Assembly: GCA_003244125.1 (NCBI GenBank) | Contig: QHBL01000250.1 | Span: 1-10,374, forward strand | Length of the DNA stretch: 10,374 bases | DNA from: Chthoniobacterales bacterium | GTDB taxonomy: Bacteria; Verrucomicrobiota; Verrucomicrobiae; Chthoniobacterales; UBA10450 | Direction: 5' to 3' | Shown here: positions 1-5,673 of the stretch, piece after piece | Layout of the letters: every line of letters starts with the position of its first letter | How positions within the stretch are numbered: the first letter of the stretch is position 1 | Made by a program: the position numbers and the translations under genes | The notes under the pieces: model-generated | What the model was told of the DNA's origin: nothing | What the model saw: only the letters and a program-made list of their open reading frames with translations | Databases searched by the model: none

Positions 1-131
1 ACCTTGCGCATTTTCTTCAGCAGATCCTTCGTGTCAGGGCGTGAAATATCAGGTGAGCGCGGCCCATCGCCGTCCCCCTGTTTCGGCCCCCACGGCGCCG
101 GTTCCACCGGCTTCTGAATGCGCTCCGGCAT
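1..131 (-). CDS. ubact: UBact-like prokaryotic ubiquitin-like protein, N-terminal part (runs off left edge)
   Basis: The minus strand opens with ATG at 131-129 and stays open to the edge, giving 43 complete residues plus two bases of a valine codon. It begins MPERIQKPVEPAPWG, continues through a Gly/Asp/Pro-rich stretch (residues 15-29), and reaches RPDTKDLLKKMRK (31-43). The low-complexity start followed by RPDTKDLL and a basic helix matches my memory of UBact, a Pup-like modifier of about 55-65 residues. UBact is thought to be ligated to target lysines by a PafA-type enzyme, to deliver targets to a bacterial 20S proteasome, and to be removed by Dop. The diagnostic C-terminus, usually ending Gly-Glu or Gly-Gln, lies off the window. 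Proteasome and ligase genes would be expected further left (inference). No clear Shine-Dalgarno precedes the ATG. It diverges from the LysM gene across 108 bases, so it probably heads its transcript. Confidence 0.78.
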   Translation of the reverse strand, partial: MPERIQKPVEPAPWGPKQGDGDGPRSPDISRPDTKDLLKKMRK

Positions 132-239
132 CAGCCCAAAACGTATCGCGCTTCTCTCTTTTCGCAACCGGCGCGCGGGACCCGTGTTGATTCACCCGAT
201 GTCTTGCCAGCCTCTTTCCGCAATGGCAAACTTGCGGCG

Positions 240-698
240 ATGAGATTCCCGCTCCTCGCTTTGCTCCTCGTCTCTGTGGTCGTGCGCGCGCAGACGCCGG
301 AAAGTTCACCGGCGCCATCGCAGATCGACGCCCTCAACAAAAAAGTGGACGAGATTAACACCAAGATCGACGCGCTTTCGCAGCAGCTTTTGAAAATGGA
401 GCAGCAGATGGCGCGGCCGGGCGTCATGATCGGCGAGGCGACGCCCGCGTCGACGGCCATGCCAGTGGCGACAGCAGCAGCGGTGCTCGATCCCGCGCAT
501 GCCGGCGCGGTCACGCACGTGGTCGCGCGCGGTGAAACGCTCACCTCCATTGCCAAGCAATACAAAGTCGGCGTGGAAGATTTGCAGAAGTTCAATCACA
601 TCGAGGACGGGCGGAAATTACAGGCGGGTCAGTCGGTGATGGTTCCCCCGGCGGGCGCGTCTTCCAGCGCGACACCGGCGCCTTCGCCTGGGCAATAG
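240..698 (+). CDS. Secreted coiled-coil and LysM-domain protein
   Basis: The 152-residue product starts with a signal peptide (1-17): a charged start, a Leu/Val-rich core and a VRA-Q cleavage site. It is followed by a predicted coiled coil (about 27-58, heptad-like IDALNKKVDEINTKIDAL), an Ala/Pro-rich linker (60-90) and one LysM domain (about 92-137, VVARGETLTSIAKQYKV to QSVMVPP). A short Ser/Pro/Ala-rich tail ends it. LysM domains bind N-acetylglucosamine glycans, so a periplasmic or envelope peptidoglycan-binding role is likely. No catalytic domain is present. I chose the ATG at 240 because it places the signal peptide at the N-terminus; an in-frame TTG at 204 would add 12 residues ahead of it. 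Neither start has a strong ribosome binding site. The next gene begins 2 bases after the stop, so the two are probably co-transcribed and coupled. The specific function is unknown. Confidence 0.85.
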   Translation: MRFPLLALLLVSVVVRAQTPESSPAPSQIDALNKKVDEINTKIDALSQQLLKMEQQMARPGVMIGEATPASTAMPVATAAAVLDPAHAGAVTHVVARGETLTSIAKQYKVGVEDLQKFNHIEDGRKLQAGQSVMVPPAGASSSATPAPSPGQ

Positions 699-700
699 CG

Positions 701-1234
701 ATGGACGCGAGCTGGTATCTCTGCAAACACGAGGACCGAAGTCTTTTCGGCCCGCTGCCGTTCGATCAACTCGTGCGCTGGGCCGCGAGCGCCCGCATCG
801 CGCCACAGGACCTTGTCTCGCCCGACCAGGAAACGTGGATGAAAGCGCCCATGCTGGCCGAGCTCGGAATGGATTGGCTGGTCGAAGTGACGTCCGAGCG
901 CTACTATGGGCCGACCACGCTCGGCGCCGTTCAGGAATTCGTTCGGCTCGGCGAAGTGACGCCGGATCACTTCGTCATCAATGCCTGCGACGGCATGCGC
1001 CAACGCATCAATGAGATGGAATCGCGGTTCTCCGCGCCGGCTGAGGAGGCGAACGGCGCCGGCGGCGAATCACCCGCGGCCACACGCATCGCCATCAATT
1101 TCGAAGAACGCATTCGCGATCTCGAGCGCAGTTTGCATGAGGAACGCCGGGCCTTGAAAGAATCCGAAGCGCGTTATCGCGAGCTTGAAGCCCGTTACCA
1201 GCAATTGCTCGTCGCTGCGCCGGAAGCGAGCTAA
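701..1234 (+). CDS. Tandem GYF_2 (DUF4339)-like domain protein with C-terminal coiled coil
   Basis: This 177-residue protein has no signal peptide. Residues 5-52 resemble a GYF_2/DUF4339 domain: WY near the start, then FGPLPFDQLVRW and a late QETWMKA. Residues 59-98 look like a second, more diverged copy, with YYGPTTLGAVQEFVRLGEV. The two GP turns are at 17-18 and 70-71. A Gly/Ala/Glu linker (111-128) leads to a long charged helix (132-171), rich in Glu and Arg with heptad spacing, that should form a coiled coil. GYF-type domains are generally protein-interaction modules, often binding proline-rich peptides; no enzyme activity is suggested. The start lies 2 bases after the LysM gene stop and has no ribosome binding site of its own, which implies translational coupling. 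It ends facing the ABC transporter gene, whose stop is 23 bases away. Domain assignment is by eye; the biological role is unknown. Confidence 0.75.
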   Translation: MDASWYLCKHEDRSLFGPLPFDQLVRWAASARIAPQDLVSPDQETWMKAPMLAELGMDWLVEVTSERYYGPTTLGAVQEFVRLGEVTPDHFVINACDGMRQRINEMESRFSAPAEEANGAGGESPAATRIAINFEERIRDLERSLHEERRALKESEARYRELEARYQQLLVAAPEAS

Positions 1235-1237
1235 TGC

Positions 1238-1264
1238 GGTTAGCGCGCTCGCGGGATCTAAACC
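1238..1264. terminator. Possible weak bidirectional hairpin between convergent genes
   Basis: GGTTAG (1238-1243) can pair with CTAAACC (1258-1264) with one bulged base, and an inner CGC/GCG pair closes a GCTC loop. It spans the gap between the GYF-protein stop and the ABC-transporter stop and includes the latter. There is no T-tract on either side, so a terminator role is only suggested by its position. Confidence 0.25.
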
Positions 1265-3000
1265 ATCGCCGGCTCGCCTTCGGTCGTCTCGAGGAAACTC
1301 TGCTCGCACAGCCGCGCGTATTTGCCGCCCAGAGCCAGCAATTGTTCATGTGTGCCGCGTTCGATGATGCGGCCATGATCGAGCACGAGAATTTGGTCGG
1401 CGTGCACGATGGTGGAAAGCCGATGCGCGATGACGATGGAGGTGCGGTCGAACATCAAATTCTCCAGCGCTTCCTGAATGAGCCGCTCCGTCGTCGTATC
1501 GACGCTTGCGGTCGCTTCATCGAGAATGAGGACCGGCGGATCCTTCAGCAACGCGCGCGCGATCGAGAGCCGCTGTTTTTCACCGACGCTCAGCTTCACG
1601 CCGCGCTCGCCCACCACGCTGCTCAACCCGTTCGGCAATCGATCGATGAACGGTCGCGCGTTCGCCGCCTCCGCCGCTTCCAGCAACTCTGCGTCGGTTG
1701 CATCAGGCTTCCCCAGCTGCAGGTTCTCGCGAATGGTGCCGTTAAATAAAAAACTCTCCTGCGTCACCATCCCGATCTGCTCCCGCAACGAGCGAATGCT
1801 GAAGTCGCGGATCGGATTTTTATCGAGCAAAATCTGGCCGCGGTCGAATTCATAGAATCGCGTCAGCAGATTGATGAGCGTCGATTTTCCCGCGCCGGTC
1901 GTGCCGACAAGCGCGATCGTCTCTCCCGGCCGCGCATGAAACGAAACATCGGTCAGCGCCGGCAGCTCGCCACCATAGCTGAAACTGACGTGGCGGAACT
2001 CGATCTCGCCGCGGACTTTCCCGGGCAACTCCAATCCGCCGCTGGGTTCGCCCGGTGAATCGAGAATTTCAAAAACGCGTTCACCCGCCGCGCGACCGGC
2101 CTGGATGAGTTGATTGAGCGAATGCAGTTTCCCCACCGGATCGTAGAGAAAACTCGAGAGCAACAGGAAGGCGGCGAAATCGCCCAGCGGAATCGTTCCA
2201 GCGAGAATTCCGCGCGCGCCGACCGCACCGACGGCAAGGACGCCAAGCGAGCCGAAGAGGTACATCGACGGATTGTAAAGCGCCCACACTTTCATGACGA
2301 TGAGCGTGGCGCGCCGGAGCTCGTCGCTGGCGCGGTTAAATCGCCGGTGTTCCTCGCGCTCGCGCACGAAGCTTTTTATCTGGCGAATGCCGGAGAGATT
2401 ATCGTGCAGGAGCGAGTTCATGGCGGAAGCGGCGCGGCGTTGCAGCCGATAGCGGCGATGGGCGGTGAGCGTGTACCAGAGCGCGCCGCCGGCGAGAAAC
2501 GGCACCGGCGCGAGGGCGACCAGCGCCAGTTTCGCGCTCAGGTAAAACATTCCCGCCAGCACCACCATGATCTGCAGCACCGCCACCGTGCCCTGCTCGA
2601 TTCCATCGATGAGCACGCGCTCGACCGAGCTCACATCCTCGAGAATGCGCGTCATCAAATCGCCCGTGGCGCGATTATCGAACCAACGTAGCGGCAGCGT
2701 TTGGATGTGGGAATAGAGATCGCTGCGCAGATCGAAGATGACCTTTTGCTCGAAGGTGTTGTTGAGCAGAAGCCGCAGCGAATCCAGCGCGTTTTTCAGC
2801 AACACCGCGACCGTGCCCGTAATCAATAGCGGCCACAAACGTTCAGGATGGTGCGCCACAATGACATCATTCAGAATGCGCTGCGTCACCGCTGGAAAAA
2901 CCATGACCATGAGCGTGCCGAGAATGGCGCAAGCCAGCGTCCCCGCCGCGAGCAGCGGGTAACGCTTCAGATAAACAAACACGCGCCAGACCGTTTTCAC
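1258..3000 (-). CDS. MsbA-type ABC exporter, fused permease-ATPase half-transporter
   Basis: The 580-residue product has the length and order of a homodimeric type IV exporter such as MsbA (582 residues in E. coli). An N-terminal ABC membrane domain has about six hydrophobic segments (roughly 15-36, 56-78, 137-155, 158-180, 243-265, 270-290). The nucleotide-binding domain runs from about 332 to 565. It shows Walker A GTTGAGKST (366-374), Q-loop Q414, signature LSVGEKQR (470-477), Walker B LILDE (491-495), D-loop SVD (499-501) and H-loop H526, so it should hydrolyse ATP. The signature reads LSVGE rather than LSGGQ. The substrate cannot be read from sequence; lipid A or other lipid export and drug export are all possible. 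Translation starts at a GTG (3000-2998) with a weak purine-rich region upstream. The 173 bases before it are packed with inverted repeats, so it may have its own promoter or be attenuated relative to the oxidoreductase gene upstream. Confidence 0.93.
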   Translation of the reverse strand: MKTVWRVFVYLKRYPLLAAGTLACAILGTLMVMVFPAVTQRILNDVIVAHHPERLWPLLITGTVAVLLKNALDSLRLLLNNTFEQKVIFDLRSDLYSHIQTLPLRWFDNRATGDLMTRILEDVSSVERVLIDGIEQGTVAVLQIMVVLAGMFYLSAKLALVALAPVPFLAGGALWYTLTAHRRYRLQRRAASAMNSLLHDNLSGIRQIKSFVREREEHRRFNRASDELRRATLIVMKVWALYNPSMYLFGSLGVLAVGAVGARGILAGTIPLGDFAAFLLLSSFLYDPVGKLHSLNQLIQAGRAAGERVFEILDSPGEPSGGLELPGKVRGEIEFRHVSFSYGGELPALTDVSFHARPGETIALVGTTGAGKSTLINLLTRFYEFDRGQILLDKNPIRDFSIRSLREQIGMVTQESFLFNGTIRENLQLGKPDATDAELLEAAEAANARPFIDRLPNGLSSVVGERGVKLSVGEKQRLSIARALLKDPPVLILDEATASVDTTTERLIQEALENLMFDRTSIVIAHRLSTIVHADQILVLDHGRIIERGTHEQLLALGGKYARLCEQSFLETTEGEPAMV

Positions 3001-3006
3001 GTCTTC

Positions 3007-3035
3007 TGAAACTCAGTGACGAAGGCGAAGTTTCA
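3007..3035. repeat. Inverted repeat, 7-base arms
   Basis: TGAAACT (3007-3013) is perfectly complementary to AGTTTCA (3029-3035) across a 15-base loop. It lies 7 bases upstream of the GTG start of the ABC exporter, so in the mRNA the structure would sit next to the start codon. A regulatory role is inference. Confidence 0.4.
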
Positions 3036-3043
3036 AGTTCGCA

Positions 3044-3063
3044 GCGGTTTCTGCCGAAACCGC
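3044..3063. repeat. Perfect hairpin, 8-base stem and 4-base loop
   Basis: GCGGTTTC (3044-3051) pairs with GAAACCGC (3056-3063) around a TGCC loop. No T-tract follows on either strand, so it is not a classic intrinsic terminator, though it lies between two genes on the same strand and could act as an mRNA-stabilising or attenuating structure. Confidence 0.5.
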
Positions 3064-3066
3064 ATT

Positions 3067-3086
3067 CCCGGCCATGGCCAGCCGGG
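3067..3086. repeat. GC-rich hairpin with internal palindrome
   Basis: CCCGGC (3067-3072) pairs with GCCGGG (3081-3086). Inside lies a perfect 10-base palindrome, GGCCATGGCC (3070-3079), so two alternative folds are possible. It is the third of four adjacent inverted repeats in this gap. Confidence 0.4.
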
Positions 3087-3093
3087 AGCATTC

Positions 3094-3167
3094 AGCCACG
3101 GATTAACACGGATGTGCACGGATGGAAGGCAACCGGAATCCGGGTTTCATCCGTGTGAATCCGTGCT
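3094..3167. repeat. CACGGAT-type intergenic inverted repeat, copy 1
   Basis: The left arm (3094-3114) reads AGCCACGGATTAACACGGAT plus G. The right arm (3148-3167) is its reverse complement apart from one mismatch and one inserted base. The unit CACGGAT occurs three times in the left half (3097, 3107, 3118), giving a tandem pattern with a 10-11 base period inside the palindrome. The loop carries its own small palindrome, CCGGAATCCGG (3133-3143). It lies 6 bases past the oxidoreductase stop, where it could end or stabilise that transcript. A diverged second copy lies at 4080-4162. The pattern resembles a dispersed intergenic family that I associate with Verrucomicrobiota (from memory, not searched). 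Confidence 0.7.
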
Positions 3168-3173
3168 CAAAAA

Positions 3174-4070
3174 TCAGACATGATCGCCGCCATGTTTGTG
3201 CCGGTCCTTGAACGTCAGCTCGGCGATTCCCGATTTGTCAATGTCGTCCAGGCCTTCTTCGATCATCACCTCGTATTGCTGCTTCGTCGCCCGCGCCAGC
3301 GGCAGATCCAGTCCGACCTCGTTAGCTAAATCGAGCGCGATACCGCTGTCCTTCGCCGCGTGGGCCGCGGAGAAGAAGACGGAGTGCTCCCGGTTCTGCA
3401 TATCTTCCCCATCCGTTTGCAGCACGCGTGAAGCGGCGCCCGTTTCCGAGAAAACTTCGCGCAACATCGTGAGATCAAGCCCGAGCGCGTCGCCCAGCCC
3501 AAGACCTTCCGCCAGTCCGGCCGTGTTGATGTTCATCACCATGTTAACCAGCGCTTTCACCTTCGCCGCCTCCCCACTTCCGCCGATAAAACGCACGCTC
3601 TTCGCCAGCTTTTCCAGAATCGGCTGCGCCCCGCGAAACGCTTCCTCGCTCCCGCCGCACATCAGGTAAAGCGTGCCGTCGCGCGCCTGCGTGATGCTCG
3701 AAGCCATGCACGCTTCGAGTGTGTGCGCGCCCACCTTGCCGGCGAGCCGCTCCACCTCCACATGCACCGCCGGAGTGATGGTGGCGCAATTGATGAACAA
3801 CTTCCCGCGCGCATTCACCAGCAGGCTGTCGCCCGATTCCGCGAAAATCTCGCGCATCGCGTCATCATCACTCACCACCGTGACGATCACGTCCGCCTGC
3901 GCCGTCACATCGGACAACTGCTGGCACGCCGCGCAACTCAGCTCACTCGCCAGCGCCGTCGCCGCCGCGCGATTGACATCGTAAACCGCCGTTACCTGAC
4001 ATCCGCACTGGGCCAGCCGCCGCGCCATGTTCGCGCCCATGCGACCCACGCCAACGAATCCGATGTTCAT
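3174..4070 (-). CDS. NAD(P)-dependent oxidoreductase, 3-hydroxyisobutyrate dehydrogenase / beta-hydroxyacid dehydrogenase family
   Basis: The 298-residue protein has the usual family length of about 290-300. An N-terminal Rossmann domain carries GVGRMG (7-12), and DVIVTVVSDDDAM (60-72) matches the family's VI..V.D...V segment. The substrate-binding loop reads EACMASSITQARDGTL (119-134), where many members have DAPVSGG...A..GTL. The hinge and catalytic region AAKVKALVNMVMN (168-180) offers Lys170, Lys172 and Asn176; its spacing resembles the glyoxylate/succinic-semialdehyde reductase branch more than classical 3-hydroxyisobutyrate dehydrogenase. The all-helical C-terminal domain contains AAKDSGIALDLA (238-249). 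The family reversibly oxidises beta-hydroxyacids or reduces small aldehydes in the cytoplasm. The exact substrate is not predictable. I chose the ATG at 4070 because it starts directly at the Rossmann strand; a TTG at 4079 would add three residues. Repeat elements flank the gene on both sides. Confidence 0.88.
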   Translation of the reverse strand: MNIGFVGVGRMGANMARRLAQCGCQVTAVYDVNRAAATALASELSCAACQQLSDVTAQADVIVTVVSDDDAMREIFAESGDSLLVNARGKLFINCATITPAVHVEVERLAGKVGAHTLEACMASSITQARDGTLYLMCGGSEEAFRGAQPILEKLAKSVRFIGGSGEAAKVKALVNMVMNINTAGLAEGLGLGDALGLDLTMLREVFSETGAASRVLQTDGEDMQNREHSVFFSAAHAAKDSGIALDLANEVGLDLPLARATKQQYEVMIEEGLDDIDKSGIAELTFKDRHKHGGDHV

Positions 4071-4079
4071 CCCGAACAA

Positions 4080-4162
4080 TCAGCCACGGATTTAACGTCG
4101 ATGAAACAGCGATTCGGAAATGCTGATTGTGAATCCGTGATAATCGGTCTTCATCTGTGACT
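4080..4162. repeat. CACGGAT-type intergenic repeat, diverged copy 2
   Basis: TCAGCCACGGATT (4080-4092) is identical to 3092-3104 of copy 1, and TGTGAATCCGTG (4128-4139) is identical to 3154-3165. Between and beyond them the sequence is a degraded version of the same pattern, including GATTCGG (4111-4117) and CATCTGTGACTT (4152-4163). The whole forms an imperfect palindrome. It fills almost the entire gap between the HTH-hydrolase stop and the oxidoreductase start. Any promoter or ribosome binding site for the oxidoreductase must therefore lie within or against the repeat. Confidence 0.6.
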
Positions 4163-4165
4163 TAA

Positions 4166-4987
4166 CTAATTCTGCCGCCCTGCAAAGAACGGGTTGTGTT
4201 CCTTCTCTTGCCCCACCGTCGTCAAGGGCCCGTGGCCTGGGCAAATAATAGTGTCGTCGGACAGCGTCAGGATTTTATCGAGATTGTTGCGCACAGCATC
4301 CTTGTAGGAAACGTTCCCGCCCCCCATCGAGCCGGCGAAGATCGAGTCGCCGACGACCGCGATCGGTTTAGATAAACCGGTCACAAAATAGGTCATGCCG
4401 CCGCGCGAATGTCCCCAGGTCGAGAGCGAATCGATTCGCAATCTGCCAAGTTCGAATTTTTTACCTTCGCTGATTCCCTCGGCACCGGGCGCCGATTCAC
4501 GGCTCGAAATGTAAATAGGGGCGTTCGTCGCTTTCACCAGCCGCCCGAGATCAGCGATGTGATCCGGGTGCGCGTGGGTCAACAGAATCAGCTCCACGGT
4601 TAATCCTTCCTTCTTCATCCGTGCCAGGATGCCGCCGCAATCCGCGCCAGTATCGAACGCGACAGCTTTGCGCGAGACCGGATCCCACACGAGAAAGGCG
4701 TTCACGCGCATGTCATGGAAAGGCGTGTTGAACATCGCCAATCCATCAATCTCGCGCGCTGTCGGGTGATATTGCTCCTGCGCCAACGCGCATAAAGCGC
4801 GCGCGCCCAGCTCAAGCACCGGCGCAACGCGAAAAAGCGCAAGCTCATCGAAATGTCCCCCGCGCAATTTCCGTAGCGCACTCGCGTCGATCCGCGCGAT
4901 CTTCGCCAGCTCGGACTCGGAAATGCCGAGCCCGCGCTGCGCTTTGCTGATCACATCGGCGAAATTGTCTTCCAGTGGAATGTTCAT
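4166..4987 (-). CDS. MBL-fold metallo-hydrolase with N-terminal XRE-like helix-turn-helix
   Basis: The 273-residue protein has two parts. Residues about 10-70 look like an XRE-type helix-turn-helix (GISESELAKIARIDASALRKLRGG, 21-44). Residues about 85-268 form a metallo-beta-lactamase fold of the glyoxalase II-like class. Metal ligands are visible: H138, H140, D142 and H143 in THAHPDH, H193 in TWGHSRGG, D214 in VGDSIFAG and H252 in CPGHGP. A two-metal site (Zn or Fe) hydrolysing a thioester or similar ester is the expected chemistry; the substrate is unknown. No signal peptide is present, so it should be cytoplasmic. Its ATG overlaps the lipB stop as ATGA (4984-4987), so translation is coupled to LipB. 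The helix-turn-helix may bind DNA or may be a structural cap; its recognition helix is only weakly canonical. Confidence 0.88.
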   Translation of the reverse strand: MNIPLEDNFADVISKAQRGLGISESELAKIARIDASALRKLRGGHFDELALFRVAPVLELGARALCALAQEQYHPTAREIDGLAMFNTPFHDMRVNAFLVWDPVSRKAVAFDTGADCGGILARMKKEGLTVELILLTHAHPDHIADLGRLVKATNAPIYISSRESAPGAEGISEGKKFELGRLRIDSLSTWGHSRGGMTYFVTGLSKPIAVVGDSIFAGSMGGGNVSYKDAVRNNLDKILTLSDDTIICPGHGPLTTVGQEKEHNPFFAGRQN

Positions 4988-5652
4988 GCCCGCATCACGG
5001 CCAAGCTCCGCAGATCACCGATCGCGCGTGCCGCCAGCTCCGACATGATGCCGGCTGCGTCAGCGACTGTCACGCTTTCGCCGCACTCTTTTTCGATGGA
5101 AGTCATGCTCACGTTGGCAATGCCGCACGGCGTTATCTGCGCGAATGGCGAGAGATCGCCACACACGTTTAACGCGAACCCGTGCATCGTGATCCAATGC
5201 CGCACGCCCACGCCGATGGAAGCGATCTTGCGATCTTCCACCCACACGCCGGTAAGTCCATCGCGCCGGCGGGCGTCGATGTTGTATCTCGTTAGAAACG
5301 AAAGAAGCAACTCTTCGATCCAGCGCAGGAACTTGTGCAAATCCTGCCCGCAATTGCGCAGATCGATAACGGGATAGCCGATGAGCTGTCCCGGCCCGTG
5401 ATATGTCGCCTGCCCGCCGCGGTTAGTTTGAAAAAGCGGATGCGGCAAATGCATCGCGCCGCGCAGACTCCTCTGGTCCGGCGTTCGCCCGATGGTGTAA
5501 ACCGGATCGTGCTCTAGCAGCAGTAAAGTGTCGGCCGCAATCACACCGCTGCGCTTCTCCGCCACGATTTGTTCCTGCAACGCTAGCGCCCCGGCGTATT
5601 CGAGTCGGCCGAGCCATTGGACCGTGAAATCAGCTGCTGCTCCGTCTTTCAT
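4984..5652 (-). CDS. lipB: Octanoyl-[acyl carrier protein]:protein octanoyltransferase LipB
   Basis: LipB moves octanoate from acyl carrier protein to the lipoyl domains of 2-oxoacid dehydrogenases and the glycine cleavage H protein. This is the first step of endogenous lipoate attachment; LipA then inserts the sulfurs. The 222-residue product has the signature RGGQATYHGPGQL (78-90). The catalytic lysine is in RKIASIGV (K142) and the catalytic cysteine in ITPCGIANV (C176), at spacing like E. coli K135 and C169. HGFALNV (157-163) is also typical. I chose the ATG at 5652, 21 bases after the ruvC stop. A TTG at 5673 directly abutting that stop would add seven residues not needed for the fold. 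Neither has a clear ribosome binding site. It lies between ruvC and the HTH-hydrolase in an apparent operon; lipA is not in the window. Confidence 0.95.
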   Translation of the reverse strand: MKDGAAADFTVQWLGRLEYAGALALQEQIVAEKRSGVIAADTLLLLEHDPVYTIGRTPDQRSLRGAMHLPHPLFQTNRGGQATYHGPGQLIGYPVIDLRNCGQDLHKFLRWIEELLLSFLTRYNIDARRRDGLTGVWVEDRKIASIGVGVRHWITMHGFALNVCGDLSPFAQITPCGIANVSMTSIEKECGESVTVADAAGIMSELAARAIGDLRSLAVMRA

Positions 5653-5673
5653 CGGTGTTAATCCGGAACTCAA

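Noticed and set aside
140..167. Possible minus-strand promoter for UBact (TTGCGA at 167-162, TACGTT at 145-140, 16-base spacer)
   Set aside because: The -10 matches consensus at only three of six positions and lies only 8 bases from the ATG, which would require an almost leaderless transcript. Not enough to call.
131..595. Minus-strand open frame of 154 codons over the LysM gene
   Set aside because: Ser/Ala/Thr-rich translation with no domain; the opposite strand has a signal peptide, coiled coil and LysM domain in order. It would also run directly into the UBact start.
2110..2691. Plus-strand open frame of 193 codons within the ABC exporter
   Set aside because: It has low-complexity Arg/His/Glu composition and no motifs, and it is antisense to an intact ABC membrane domain.
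3094..3167. CRISPR-like interpretation of the CACGGAT tandem units
   Set aside because: The units are only about 10 bases apart with no unique spacers, and they form one palindrome. No cas gene is present.
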